DNA from: an uncultured Bacteroides sp.
Lineage (GTDB): Bacteria; Bacteroidota; Bacteroidia; Bacteroidales; Bacteroidaceae
Assembly: GCF_963675905.1 (NCBI RefSeq)
Contig: NZ_OY780936.1
Coordinates: 3,667,946-3,731,945 of the forward strand
Length of the DNA: 64,000 nucleotides
Reading direction: 5' to 3'
The position numbers were made by a program, and so were the translations under genes. Under the pieces are notes generated by a model that was given only the letters and a program-made list of their open reading frames with translations, was not told the origin of the DNA and made no database searches. Below, one piece after another: positions 53,664 to 63,275 of this stretch. Numbering within the stretch: the stretch's first letter is position 1; the number at the start of each line of letters is the position of its first letter.

Positions 53664-55082
53664 ATGATTAATAGCTATTTGATTGGGCAAATAAAGGAAA
53701 ATTTCCCTTACGAGCTCACTTCTCAACAGTCTCAGGCAGTGGATGCTTTGGCCGATTTTCTGCTCTCTCCGGTAAACGATTCTCTGTTCATTCTGCGTGG
53801 TTATGCCGGAACAGGTAAAACTTCTCTTGTAGCAGCGGTGGTAAAGACTATGATGAAACTACAACAAAAAGCTATTCTTCTTGCACCTACCGGACGGGCA
53901 GCCAAGGTGCTGTCTGTTTATTCCGGTCATCCGGCTTTTACCATTCATAAAAAAATATATCGCCAACAGTCATTTAGCAACGAACTCTCTAATTTCTCTA
54001 TAAACGATAACCTTCATCAGCACACTCTTTTCATTGTTGATGAGGCTTCCATGATTTCTAACGACGGACTTTCCAGCTCATCTTTCGGAACGGGACGCCT
54101 GCTCGATGATTTGGTTCAGTATGTTTATTCCGGACAAGGCTGCAGATTGCTATTGATGGGCGACACGGCACAGCTTCCTCCGGTTGGAGAGGAGGAGAGT
54201 CCGGCGCTTACTGCCGAAGTTCTTCAGGGATACGGATTGACAGTGCGGGAGATGGACTTAACTCAGGTGGTGCGTCAGTTGGGCGATTCGGGTATTTTAT
54301 GGAATGCCACGGCGCTGCGCCAGCTCATTGCCGACGAGGAGGCTTTTGCATTGCCAAAAATTAAGGTTACAGGCTTTCCGGATATCCGTGTATTGCCGGG
54401 CGACGAGTTGATTGAAGAGATAAACAGCTGTTATAGTAAGGTGGGAATGGACGAAACAATTGTTGTGTGCCGATCTAATAAACGGGCAAATATCTATAAT
54501 AAAGGAATACGTAACTCGATTCTTTATCGCGAAGAGGAACTTAGCGGGGGAGATTTACTGATGGTGGCAAAGAATAACTATTTCTGGACGGAAAAGTGTG
54601 CAGAGATTGACTTTATTGCTAATGGCGATATGGCTGTGGTTCGTCGTGTAAGGCGAACTCGCGAACTGTATGGCTTTCGTTTTGCCGATGTGCAGCTTAC
54701 TTTTCCCGATTATCAGGACTTTGAGCTGGAAGCAACTGTGCTTCTCGATACGCTTCATACCGATGCTCCGGCACTTCCAAAGGCTGAAAACGATCGGTTA
54801 TTCTATACTATTTTGGAAGATTATGCCGATATCTCGACCAAACGCGAGCGGATGAAAAAGATGAAAGCCGATCCGCATTACAACGCCTTGCAGGTGAAAT
54901 ACGGATATGCGGTAACTTGTCATAAGGCTCAGGGTGGACAGTGGAAAAAGGTATTTCTTGATCAGGGATATATTTCACCGGAAATGCTCACTCCCGACTA
55001 TATTCGCTGGCTTTATACTGCCTTTACCCGTGCAACAGAAACTTTATATCTGGTTAACTATCCCAAAGATCAGGTGGAATAA
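53664..55082 (+). CDS. RecD-like SF1B DNA helicase
   Basis: A 472-residue AAA-type helicase. Walker A is GYAGTGKTS (46-54), Walker B FIVDEASMIS (about 124-133), motif III LLMGDTAQLPPVGEEESPAL (about 160-179), and the C-terminal SF1B motifs are VTCHKAQGGQWKKVF (about 414) and WLYTAFTRATE (about 450). Size and layout match the short RecD2/Dda-like helicases of Bacteroidetes, often labelled exodeoxyribonuclease. It acts as a 5'-to-3' helicase in recombination or repair. RecB and RecC are not visible nearby. Confidence 0.9.
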   Translation: MINSYLIGQIKENFPYELTSQQSQAVDALADFLLSPVNDSLFILRGYAGTGKTSLVAAVVKTMMKLQQKAILLAPTGRAAKVLSVYSGHPAFTIHKKIYRQQSFSNELSNFSINDNLHQHTLFIVDEASMISNDGLSSSSFGTGRLLDDLVQYVYSGQGCRLLLMGDTAQLPPVGEEESPALTAEVLQGYGLTVREMDLTQVVRQLGDSGILWNATALRQLIADEEAFALPKIKVTGFPDIRVLPGDELIEEINSCYSKVGMDETIVVCRSNKRANIYNKGIRNSILYREEELSGGDLLMVAKNNYFWTEKCAEIDFIANGDMAVVRRVRRTRELYGFRFADVQLTFPDYQDFELEATVLLDTLHTDAPALPKAENDRLFYTILEDYADISTKRERMKKMKADPHYNALQVKYGYAVTCHKAQGGQWKKVFLDQGYISPEMLTPDYIRWLYTAFTRATETLYLVNYPKDQVE

Positions 55083-55190
55083 TCCGGAAGATTGAGTGAT
55101 TTTCCGTTTCTGTAAATGGATAGTTCGAATAAGTTAAGGTAACCTTTCTTGTTTCTTAATGCTTTCTTTCACCAATAGTTTAATAAATAT

Positions 55191-55246
55191 AGTAGAGCTT
55201 ATTATTAAAAGGTGTAGACCTTTATATCTTTAGCTCTACTTTTTAT
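55191..55246 (+). terminator. Nested hairpin terminator downstream of the helicase gene
   Basis: Outer stem AGTAGAGCT (55191-55199) / AGCTCTACT (55232-55240) with an inner AAAGGT-GTAG-ACCTTT hairpin, then a T run. It shares GGTGTAGACCT and a CTAC-TTTTTATT tail with the hairpin at 10993. The rest of 55083-55436 has no gene. Confidence 0.65.
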
Positions 55247-55436
55247 TTTATAAACCTCTAGACTAAATTTAAAAGCCTTCGAAAAGTTTTAGCTTAACCC
55301 CCACGAGCAGTTAGTTTAGAATACCTTATAAACCGATACAGCAATAAATGTCCTTTTATTAACAACGATATATGATCGGTTAATAACTTCTTTGTCTTAG
55401 GAAAAGGGTAGGAGACTGACTTTAAAGATATCTACA

Positions 55437-55476
55437 AAAAAAGAGCCGTTGCAAACATTTAGTTTGCAACGGCTCC
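55437..55476 (-). terminator. Terminator of alaS
   Basis: Perfect 14-bp stem GAGCCGTTGCAAAC (55444-55457) / GTTTGCAACGGCTC (55463-55476); on the minus strand seven T residues follow (55443-55437). Confidence 0.92.
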
Positions 55477-55513
55477 AGGATATAATTTTAATGATAAACG
55501 AAAAATCTGTTAT

Positions 55514-58132
55514 TTATAAACCAGCAAGTTCTATAATCTTATCAACAGCTGCGTTAAGACCATCTTTGTTCTTACCACCAGCAGTTGCAAAGTGTGCTTG
55601 GCCACCGCCGCCACCTTGAATTAATTTGGCAGCTTCTTTAACCAGTTTGCCTGCGTTTAATCCGCCATTAACCAGGTTATCAGAAATCATCACGGTAAGC
55701 ATTGGTTTATCTTCATCTTCAGTTCCGGCTACAAAAAGCAAGTTTTCAGTAATCTCACCACGTAATTGGAAAGCAATATTCTTAGCAGCTTCAGCTGGCA
55801 GCGGAGTAACAAATCTGATTAACTTCACTCCGTTGATTTCTTGTACGTTTTGAAGCAATCTTTCTTTGATGCTAGCTTGTCTTTCTTTCATGAAATCGTC
55901 CACTTGCTTCTTTAATCCTGAATTTTCTTCAATGAATTTGCGGATTGCTACCCCTAGATCTGGAACATTATTGAATAAAGCTCTCATATCATTCAGCGTA
56001 TCTTGTACGCTATCCATCAATTCTTCCACTTTAGCTCCTGTGTAAGCTTCAATTCTTCTAACTCCGGCAGCAACCGAACTTTCAGAAATGATTTTTACCA
56101 TACCGATGTTTCCGGTAGCAGCCACGTGTGTTCCACCACAGAACTCAACAGATGAGCCAAAGGCAATAACACGAACTTCATCGCCGTACTTTTCACCGAA
56201 CAATGCAATTGCACCTAGTTCTTTTGCATCAGCAATAGGAATATTTCTGTATTCATTCAATGGAATATTCTGGCGGATTCTTGCATTTACCAGGTGTTCT
56301 ACCTGACGAATTTCTTCATCAGTTACTTTCTGGAAGTGAGAGAAGTCGAAACGTAAAGAGTCTGGTGAAACCAAAGAACCCTTTTGCTCAACATGTTCTC
56401 CAAGAACCTCGCGTAAAGCCTGGTCGATAAGGTGAGTAGCAGAGTGGTTTGCTGCACAGGCAGCTCTCTTATCTGTATCAACACAAGCCATCATAGGAGC
56501 TTCCATATTCTTTGGAAGTTGTTTTGTAATATGAACGGCCAGGTTGTTTTCTTTTTTAGTTGCAATAATTTCGATAGTTTCGAACTCACTAACGATAACA
56601 CCTGTATCGCCTACCTGACCACCGCTTTCAGCATAGAAAGGAGTGTGATCAAGAACTAGCTGATAAAGAGTCTGGTTCTTTTGTTTAATCTGACGGTAAC
56701 GAAGGATTTCTACTTCGTATTCAGTATAATCGTAACCAACGAAATCGGAAGAACCTTCTTTCAGAGTAATCCAGTCGCCTGTTTCAATAGCAGCAGCGTT
56801 ACGTGCACGCTCTTTTTGTTTCTGCATTTCAGCGTTGAATCCGTCAAGATCAACAGTCAGTCCGTTTTCTCTCAGAATAAGTTCTGTAAGGTCTAATGGG
56901 AAACCAAAAGTGTCATATAGAGTAAATGCATCTTTACCTTCAATGCTGTTCTTTCCAGCGGCTTTAACATCGGCAATTGCCTTGTCGAGCATGCGGATAC
57001 CGGTTTCAAGTGTGCGAAGGAATGATTCTTCTTCTTCCTTGATAACTTTCTCAATCAATCCTTTCTGAGCAATCAATTCAGGATAAGCGTCACCCATATT
57101 GTCGATAAGCACAGGAAGTAACTTATACATGAAGGCCGATTTCTGACCTAAGAAAGTATATCCGTAACGAACGGCGCGGCGCAGAATTCTTCTGATTACA
57201 TATCCGGCTTTTGCGTTCGATGGCAACTGACCATCGGTAATAGAGAAAGCAATAGTACGGATATGGTCGGCAATAACACGCATTGCAATATCGTTTTGTG
57301 CATCGGCACCATATTCAGTTCCCGCCATTTTAGCGATTTCTTTCAAAATAGGTTGGAATACATCAGTATCATAGTTTGATGTTTTTCCCTGAAGAGCCAT
57401 ACAAAGACGCTCAAAGCCCATACCTGTATCGATAACTTTTGCAGGAAGTCCTTCCAGACTGCCGTCAGCCTTGCGGTTGAACTGCATAAACACAAGGTTC
57501 CATATTTCAATAACCTGTGGGTGAGACTGATTTACCAGTGAAAGACCACTAATGGCTTTCCGTTCTTCTTCAGAACGTAAGTCAATGTGGATTTCGGAAC
57601 AAGGACCGCAAGGACCTGTATCGCCCATTTCCCAGAAGTTATCGTGACGGTTTCCGTTTATAATACGATCTTCTGGTAAGAATTGTCCCCAGATAGCAGC
57701 TGCTTCGTTGTCGCGTTCCAGTCCATCAGCAGGACTTCCTTCAAAGACTGTGGCATACAAAAGGTTTGGATCGAGCTTCAAAACTGTTACCAGATATTCC
57801 CATGCCCATTCAATAGCTTCTTTCTTAAAGTAATCGCCAAAAGACCAGTTACCCAACATCTCAAACATGGTGTGGTGATATGTATCGTGACCAACTTCTT
57901 CAAGGTCATTGTGCTTACCACTCACGCGTAAACATTTTTGTGAGTCGGCTACACGGTGATACTTAGCTGGGTGGTTACCCAAAATAATGTCTTTAAACTG
58001 ATTCATCCCGGCATTGGTAAACATCAATGTAGGGTCATCTTTAATTACCATTGGGGCTGAAGGTACAATCTGGTGTCCTTTGGATTCGAAAAAAGTTTTA
58101 AATGATTCTCTGATCTCTTTTGCTGTCAACAT
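55514..58132 (-). CDS. alaS: Alanine-tRNA ligase
   Basis: About 872 residues from ATG 58132 ([20 protein letters not shown]). It charges tRNA-Ala. The class II catalytic core is N-terminal ([15 protein letters not shown], about 36-50; [13 protein letters not shown], about 168-180). The editing domain has [13 protein letters not shown] and [14 protein letters not shown] with its zinc-binding His/Cys. The C-terminal Gly-rich C-Ala domain ends [19 protein letters not shown]. An in-frame TTG six bases upstream is rejected. Promoter box at 58178. Confidence 0.97.
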   Translation of the reverse strand: MLTAKEIRESFKTFFESKGHQIVPSAPMVIKDDPTLMFTNAGMNQFKDIILGNHPAKYHRVADSQKCLRVSGKHNDLEEVGHDTYHHTMFEMLGNWSFGDYFKKEAIEWAWEYLVTVLKLDPNLLYATVFEGSPADGLERDNEAAAIWGQFLPEDRIINGNRHDNFWEMGDTGPCGPCSEIHIDLRSEEERKAISGLSLVNQSHPQVIEIWNLVFMQFNRKADGSLEGLPAKVIDTGMGFERLCMALQGKTSNYDTDVFQPILKEIAKMAGTEYGADAQNDIAMRVIADHIRTIAFSITDGQLPSNAKAGYVIRRILRRAVRYGYTFLGQKSAFMYKLLPVLIDNMGDAYPELIAQKGLIEKVIKEEEESFLRTLETGIRMLDKAIADVKAAGKNSIEGKDAFTLYDTFGFPLDLTELILRENGLTVDLDGFNAEMQKQKERARNAAAIETGDWITLKEGSSDFVGYDYTEYEVEILRYRQIKQKNQTLYQLVLDHTPFYAESGGQVGDTGVIVSEFETIEIIATKKENNLAVHITKQLPKNMEAPMMACVDTDKRAACAANHSATHLIDQALREVLGEHVEQKGSLVSPDSLRFDFSHFQKVTDEEIRQVEHLVNARIRQNIPLNEYRNIPIADAKELGAIALFGEKYGDEVRVIAFGSSVEFCGGTHVAATGNIGMVKIISESSVAAGVRRIEAYTGAKVEELMDSVQDTLNDMRALFNNVPDLGVAIRKFIEENSGLKKQVDDFMKERQASIKERLLQNVQEINGVKLIRFVTPLPAEAAKNIAFQLRGEITENLLFVAGTEDEDKPMLTVMISDNLVNGGLNAGKLVKEAAKLIQGGGGGQAHFATAGGKNKDGLNAAVDKIIELAGL

Positions 58133-58177
58133 AAGCAATTATATAGTTATCAAGTTAATATTCCGAAAAATGATTTG

Positions 58178-58185
58178 CAAAGATA
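58178..58185 (-). promoter_or_regulatory. -7 promoter box for alaS
   Basis: Minus-strand TATCTTTG, 45 bp before the alaS ATG. Confidence 0.7.
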
Positions 58186-58196
58186 GCTCGTTTTAT

Positions 58197-58204
58197 TATT
58201 TTTG
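58197..58204 (+). promoter_or_regulatory. -7 promoter box upstream of a short ORF
   Basis: Plus-strand TATTTTTG, divergent from the alaS promoter. It is 25 bp before a 26-codon ORF at 58230. Confidence 0.5.
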
Positions 58205-58229
58205 TACCTATTATTGCGCAAAAATATTG

Positions 58230-58310
58230 ATGGCTGGTCCATTAAAAACTTATAAAAGATGGAGAGATGTGCACAACTTTAAGCATTATGGCCCTACAAT
58301 TGTTGCCTGA
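58230..58310 (+). CDS. Possible 26-residue basic peptide
   Basis: ATG 58230 to TGA 58308 encodes a 26-residue peptide rich in Lys, Arg, His and aromatic residues (starts MAGPLKTYKRW). A TAnnTTTG box lies 25 bp upstream. It could be an expressed small protein, a leader of the MerR gene or chance; no homologue is known to me. Confidence 0.3.
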   Translation: MAGPLKTYKRWRDVHNFKHYGPTIVA

Positions 58311-58327
58311 ATAAAGAATCTCTTCCA

Positions 58328-58335
58328 TACTTTTG
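58328..58335 (+). promoter_or_regulatory. -7 promoter box for the MerR-type gene
   Basis: TACTTTTG, 73 bp before ATG 58409. Confidence 0.55.
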
Positions 58336-58408
58336 CTGGCTTTTAGCAATTTCTATTAGATGTGATCTCGGGTTTGTTTTTAATAAATAATGGATAAAAT
58401 TAGATATT

Positions 58409-58753
58409 ATGGCTTATAATGCTAATAAAGATTTGAAATTGTATTACTCCATTGGTGAGGTTGCGGAGATGTTTAACGTAAACGAGTCTTTGTTGCGTTT
58501 TTGGGAGAAGGAGTTCCCGGTTATTAAACCAAAGAAAAATGCTAAAGGTACGCGACAATACAGAAAAGAAGATCTGGAAAATATCCGGTTGATCTATCAT
58601 TTGGTTAAAGAAAAAGGTATGACTCTTCCCGGGGCCCGGCAGAAACTAAAAGATAATAAAGAGCAGACTATTAAAACTTTTGAAGTGGTTACCCGTTTAA
58701 ATCAGATTAAAGAAGAACTACTAAATATTAAAAAGGAGTTGGATGAGTCTTAA
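58409..58753 (+). CDS. MerR-family transcriptional regulator
   Basis: A 114-residue regulator. The winged-helix motif YYSIGEVAEMFNVNESLLRFWEKEFP (about 12-37) and the TRQYRKEDLENIRLIYHLVKEKGM stretch are diagnostic of MerR. A C-terminal coiled coil (about 75-112) would dimerise it. No Cys-based metal-binding site is visible, so the effector is unknown. It lies opposite rel, with which it shares a bidirectional terminator. Confidence 0.9.
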   Translation: MAYNANKDLKLYYSIGEVAEMFNVNESLLRFWEKEFPVIKPKKNAKGTRQYRKEDLENIRLIYHLVKEKGMTLPGARQKLKDNKEQTIKTFEVVTRLNQIKEELLNIKKELDES

Positions 58754-58774
58754 TGACTCTTCAACTCCTTTTTA
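58731..58774. terminator. Bidirectional terminator between the MerR gene and rel
   Basis: Long stem AAAAGGAGTTG ... CAACTCCTTTTT with an inner GAGTC/GACTC. It contains the MerR stop codon and has T/A tails on both sides. Confidence 0.85.
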
Positions 58775-58797
58775 ATTCTATTATTATAAATGGGTAT

Positions 58798-61041
58798 TTA
58801 TTCTTCAATACGTTTAACCTCTTTTACATCCTTAATTTTACGCAGATTATCGCAGATAGTTTTCACATCGTCAACGTCATGTACGTACAATTTTATTCTT
58901 CCTTCAAAGATTCCATCATTAGCTTCTATATTGACTCTTTGAATATTTACATTTAACTGTCGTGAAATAACTTCGGTTACCTGATTAAGCAGACCAACAG
59001 AATCGATGCCTTTTACGTAAATGAATATTGGGAAGTATAGGGTTTTGTGAGTATCCCAGTTGGCAGCAATAATACGATTGCCAAAACTGCTTTTAAGTTT
59101 ATTGGCTATAGTGCATTGACGCTTATGAATAATGATATCGTTATTTTCGTCCATATATCCAAGTACATCATCCCCCGGGATAGGTTTACAGCATCCAGCT
59201 ATTTTATAACTTTTTTGTATAGTATCCTCTGTAAGCGTTAAGATTTTCTTTTTGTCTATCTTCTCAATAGGCTGTTTTTCTTCCGGCTTTTCTTTCTGAT
59301 CTTTGCTTGCACCGAAAGAGAATTTTAAGTATTTCTTCCAGTTTGTACTTTGTTTTTCATTCAGAACATTCTTGTCTGCTTCACCTAAAACAAAAACATT
59401 ATTCCCAAGATTGGCCAGAAATTCTTCTTTGTTGGCAGAGTTGTGCAGTTTACACAGTTTATCAATATTTGCTGATTCAGGACGAATCTCTTCATTTTTG
59501 AAGAATTCAAGCATTATAACTTCGCCATCTTTCTGAGCAATCTTCTGCTCTTTCTTGAGAATCGCCGATATTTTAGCTTTTGCCTTGGCCGTTGTTGCAA
59601 AATTCTCCCATTCCGGTTTTACCTTCTGCGAACGCGATGTGAGAATCTCTACCTGGTCTCCGCTTTCCAGCTTATGGCTCAGTGGAACTAGCTTATGATT
59701 TACTTTTGCTCCGATACAGTGGCTACCAAGATAGGTATGTATTGAAAAGGCAAAATCAAGTGCTGTGGAGTTTTGAGGCATTGTTTTAATTTCTCCTTTA
59801 GGAGTAAACACGAATATCTCAGAAGCAAATAGATTCAGCTTGATAGTATCCAGAAAATCAATGGCATCTGGTTGTGGATCGTCAAGAATTTCTTTGATTG
59901 TTCTGAGCCATTTTTCCAATTCACCTTCATCTTCACTTCCTCCTCCTTCTTTGTATTTCCAGTGAGCAGCAAACCCTTGTTCGGCAACTTCATTCATCCG
60001 GTCACTTCGAATCTGCACTTCAATCCACTGTCCGTTGCTTCCCATTAGAGTAACGTGAAGTGCTTGGTAACCATTCGCTTTAGGATGGCTTACCCAATCT
60101 CTTAGTCGGTCGGGGTGAGGTCTGTATATTTTGGAGATAGAGACATAAATATTAAAACATTCATTAAGCTCTTCTTCTTCATTCTTTGGAGTGAAAATAA
60201 CGCGGACTGCAAGCAAATCATAGATTTCTTCAAAAGGAAGATGTTTGGTTTGCATTTTATTCCAGATGGAATAAATAGATTTAACTCTCGCAATAATCTC
60301 ATATTTCAGCCCCATTTTGTCCAATTGAGCACGGATAGGAGCTGTAAAGTTCTTGAAAACTTCGTCACGATGAGCTTCTGTAGCTTTAAGTTTTCCTTGT
60401 ATTTCGTTATAAATTTCCGGATGTTCGTACTTAAAACTGAGGTTTTCCAGTTCAGTCTTTATTTTATTTAGCCCCAACCGATTGGCCAGCGGAGCATAAA
60501 TATATAGTGTTTCTCCGGTAATTTTGTATTGCTTGTTGGGAGGCTGAGATCCCAATGTTCGCATGTTATGAAGACGGTCTGCAATTTTTATAAGAATAAC
60601 ACGGATATCGTCAGACATAGTCAGCAACAATTTCTTGAAGTTTTCTGCCTGAGCGGAAGCATGCTCACCAAATATACCACCGGATATTTTAGTTAATCCG
60701 CTTACAATCTGGGCAATCTTTGGTCCAAATATGTTTTCTATATCTTCAACCGTGTAATCTGTATCTTCTACAACGTCATGAAGTAAAGCCGAACAAATGG
60801 ATGTTGAACCTAATCCTATTTCGTTGCAAACGATTCTTGCCACTTCGATAGGGTGCATTATATATGGCTCACCAGATAAACGCTTGATTCCCTTGTGAGC
60901 CTGATTGGCAAAATTAAAGGCCTTCGTGATGATTTCAACACGTTTGCGATGTCTGGTAGCTAGATAATCATTCAAAAGTTCCTGGAACCCTTGTTCAATC
61001 ATCTCGTCATCAGTTAAATGCTCGTTTTTATCTATATCCAT
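58798..61041 (-). CDS. rel: Bifunctional (p)ppGpp synthetase/hydrolase (RelA/SpoT family)
   Basis: A 747-residue stringent-response enzyme. The HD hydrolase domain (about 45-200) has HDVVEDTDYT (88-97) and an intact HD pair, so hydrolysis should be active. The synthetase domain (about 240-350) contains RVKSIYSIWNKM and YDLLAVRVIF, followed by DWVSHPKANGYQALHV. TGS (VFTPKGEIKTMPQNSTALDFAFSIH, about 405-430) and C-terminal ACT domains follow. It has a promoter box at 61070, so it can be expressed separately from the mltD-parB genes. Confidence 0.96.
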   Translation of the reverse strand: MDIDKNEHLTDDEMIEQGFQELLNDYLATRHRKRVEIITKAFNFANQAHKGIKRLSGEPYIMHPIEVARIVCNEIGLGSTSICSALLHDVVEDTDYTVEDIENIFGPKIAQIVSGLTKISGGIFGEHASAQAENFKKLLLTMSDDIRVILIKIADRLHNMRTLGSQPPNKQYKITGETLYIYAPLANRLGLNKIKTELENLSFKYEHPEIYNEIQGKLKATEAHRDEVFKNFTAPIRAQLDKMGLKYEIIARVKSIYSIWNKMQTKHLPFEEIYDLLAVRVIFTPKNEEEELNECFNIYVSISKIYRPHPDRLRDWVSHPKANGYQALHVTLMGSNGQWIEVQIRSDRMNEVAEQGFAAHWKYKEGGGSEDEGELEKWLRTIKEILDDPQPDAIDFLDTIKLNLFASEIFVFTPKGEIKTMPQNSTALDFAFSIHTYLGSHCIGAKVNHKLVPLSHKLESGDQVEILTSRSQKVKPEWENFATTAKAKAKISAILKKEQKIAQKDGEVIMLEFFKNEEIRPESANIDKLCKLHNSANKEEFLANLGNNVFVLGEADKNVLNEKQSTNWKKYLKFSFGASKDQKEKPEEKQPIEKIDKKKILTLTEDTIQKSYKIAGCCKPIPGDDVLGYMDENNDIIIHKRQCTIANKLKSSFGNRIIAANWDTHKTLYFPIFIYVKGIDSVGLLNQVTEVISRQLNVNIQRVNIEANDGIFEGRIKLYVHDVDDVKTICDNLRKIKDVKEVKRIEE

Positions 61042-61069
61042 TGTTTATTCTTCTCTTTTGTGGGTCTTG

Positions 61070-61077
61070 CAAAAATA
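61070..61077 (-). promoter_or_regulatory. -7 promoter box for rel
   Basis: Minus-strand TATTTTTG in the mltD-rel gap, 28 bp before the rel ATG. Confidence 0.7.
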
Positions 61078-61127
61078 AACAAAATTCCCTAGCTAACAAG
61101 CAATTTAACTAATGAAGTATATGTTTT

Positions 61128-62423
61128 TTATTTACGGATTTTTATTCTTTTTCCAGCTCTGATATTAGTGCCTTTCAATCCATTCCATTTTTTAAGTTGT
61201 TTTACTGTTACGCCATATTTATCAGCTATATCAGAAAGAGTTTGTCCGCTTTTAACTTTATGAGAAGTTATTCTTGCTTTCTTTTTATGGCGACTGTGTT
61301 TTTGAACAACCGGTTTTTCTTCAGCAACTTCTTCTGTAGGAGAAACTGTTGGTCTGTTGCTAAATAATTCTTCAGCGCGGTATGCGTAAATAGTATCTTG
61401 TCTATCAATAAATGTATTTATATAGTTTCTAGGAAGGCGAAGTGTGCATGCTTCTGTATTTCCAGGAATAACATCTATTTTATACTGTGGATTAAGACTT
61501 CTTATCTGATCAATGTTCACACCACAGATATCTGCAATTTGTTCGAAATGAAGGCTTTTGCTAACTAATACGGTATCTGTATTCTGATCTATGTCAGCTT
61601 CCATTGGACAAATATTATGATCACAATAATATGTCATAACATAATTTGCTGCAATAAAAGCAGGAACATATCCTCTGGTTTCTTGTGGCAGGTAATTGTA
61701 AATAGCCCAATAATCTTTAGCTCCGTTTGCACGTCTGATTGCTTTGTTTATATTTCCGGCTCCACAATTATAGGCAGCAATAACAAGATTCCAGTCTTTG
61801 TATATTGTATATAAGTCTTTCAGATATCGTGCTGCCGCCCAGCTGGCCTTGATTGGATCTCTACGCTCGTCAATAATACTATTAGTTTCCAATCCATATA
61901 GCTTTCCTGTTCCAATCATAAATTGCCAAAGTCCGGCTGCACCAACAGGTGAAACAGCCTTAGGGTTAAGAGCCGATTCAATGATAGGAAGGTATTTTAA
62001 TTCCTGAGGAATATTGTATGCGTCGAGTGCTTCTTCAAAGATTGGCATATAAAAGTTTGACGCTCCAAGCATATAAGAAATCTGCTTACGGAGCTTTCCT
62101 GAATACATTTCAATGAATTTTCGTACAATATCATTATAAGTCAATTCCATTACAGCAGGAATGCGAGATAATCTGTCTATATATACAGAGTCCGGGAATG
62201 TAGGATTCTCATCCTTTGTCAGGCAGTCATTGCTCAATGATAGAGAATTCTTTGAGTGCCATTCATTAAGTAAACTATCTACATCGTACGTCATGCTTTG
62301 AGGTAAACCTATTGTCTCTTCGCGAGTAGTTCCGTTTTGGTGGACTGTCACGTTGATACTTTGTGCATTTACCGATGCATAACTTACAAATAGGATAGAA
62401 AGGATTAGGAAAAATTTCTTCAT
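61128..62423 (-). CDS. mltD: Membrane-bound lytic murein transglycosylase, MltD-like, with LysM
   Basis: A 431-residue secreted peptidoglycan lyase. A signal peptide (about 1-20) precedes the lysozyme-like SLT domain with catalytic Glu149 in LPIIESALNPKAVSPVGAAG and IAAYNCGAGNINKAI. The C-terminal LysM domain (about 387-430, HKVKSGQTLSDIADKYGV) binds glycan. It is 9 bp downstream of the DUF5683 gene. The single LysM at the end is shorter than in enterobacterial MltD. Confidence 0.94.
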   Translation of the reverse strand: MKKFFLILSILFVSYASVNAQSINVTVHQNGTTREETIGLPQSMTYDVDSLLNEWHSKNSLSLSNDCLTKDENPTFPDSVYIDRLSRIPAVMELTYNDIVRKFIEMYSGKLRKQISYMLGASNFYMPIFEEALDAYNIPQELKYLPIIESALNPKAVSPVGAAGLWQFMIGTGKLYGLETNSIIDERRDPIKASWAAARYLKDLYTIYKDWNLVIAAYNCGAGNINKAIRRANGAKDYWAIYNYLPQETRGYVPAFIAANYVMTYYCDHNICPMEADIDQNTDTVLVSKSLHFEQIADICGVNIDQIRSLNPQYKIDVIPGNTEACTLRLPRNYINTFIDRQDTIYAYRAEELFSNRPTVSPTEEVAEEKPVVQKHSRHKKKARITSHKVKSGQTLSDIADKYGVTVKQLKKWNGLKGTNIRAGKRIKIRK

Positions 62424-62432
62424 GTCTTTTTT

Positions 62433-63275
62433 TTAGAATTTAATACTGCATTGCACACCGAGAGTGTTTTTTGCTGAGTGATTATTGTTTATCACAGTCG
62501 GATTGATTTGTAAACCGATGTCAGGTGTTATATCAAAGTTTGATAACTCTGCATCCACATAAGCATCTATAATAGAAACTAAATACACTCCGATAAAGGC
62601 AAATATACTTAGGTCTCGGTATCTTCTATATGAATCTTTTTTATTCTTAAAGACTGTTTTAAGCCAATCCTTTTTTGCTTCAACGTCGTAGCCTGGAGAA
62701 AGAAAATTCAGATAACTGGTTGTCTTGTCATCATCGTCCATTATGTCTTGATAGGCTTGTGAATAATCTTTGTAATATTTATTATTCCAGCTTAAAGCAT
62801 ATGTACAAGCAACGAATCCCCCATAGATGATGGGCAATTTCCAGTATTTACGGTTATATATTTGTCCTCCACCGGGAAATACAGCTGCTAACCAGGTTGC
62901 TTTTGTTGAATTAGGTATAAATAATGGCTTTTTTAGAACTGACATGGAATCAGTTGATATCTGAGATGGATCTAGCTTTAATGGAGAATCAATATCAGAT
63001 ATATTCTTCTTATTTATCAGTTCAAGGCTGTCAGCAGTTGAAACATTTTGTTTAGGAGAACTCGAATCTTGCCGATGTTTTCTGGCCTGAGGAATATTTA
63101 TGGTGCTGTCTGCCTTAGTAATAGTCTGTTGTGCATACAGATCAATCCCTGTTACTTGAATTGCACAGAGTAACAGGGTTATAAGTATACGGTATGTCAA
63201 TTTATTAACTGTCAATTGTTTATTTATTCTTAATGCTATCGAAGATTTCCATGATTCTTTCAAGGTCTTCTTCAT
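62433..63275 (-). CDS. DUF5683 domain-containing protein
   Basis: A membrane-associated protein of Bacteroidetes. Conserved features are a signal-like hydrophobic segment near residues 27-48, the AAVFPGGGQIYNRKYWKLPIIYGG motif typical of DUF5683 (about 130-153) and two or three more hydrophobic stretches. The start is uncertain: ATG 63275 overlaps parB by 56 bp, whereas TTG codons at 63215 or 63200 begin right after the parB stop and would give a cleaner signal peptide. It sits between parB and mltD, a gene order known in the order Bacteroidales. Function unknown, perhaps envelope-related. Confidence 0.85.
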   Translation of the reverse strand: MKKTLKESWKSSIALRINKQLTVNKLTYRILITLLLCAIQVTGIDLYAQQTITKADSTINIPQARKHRQDSSSPKQNVSTADSLELINKKNISDIDSPLKLDPSQISTDSMSVLKKPLFIPNSTKATWLAAVFPGGGQIYNRKYWKLPIIYGGFVACTYALSWNNKYYKDYSQAYQDIMDDDDKTTSYLNFLSPGYDVEAKKDWLKTVFKNKKDSYRRYRDLSIFAFIGVYLVSIIDAYVDAELSNFDITPDIGLQINPTVINNNHSAKNTLGVQCSIKF

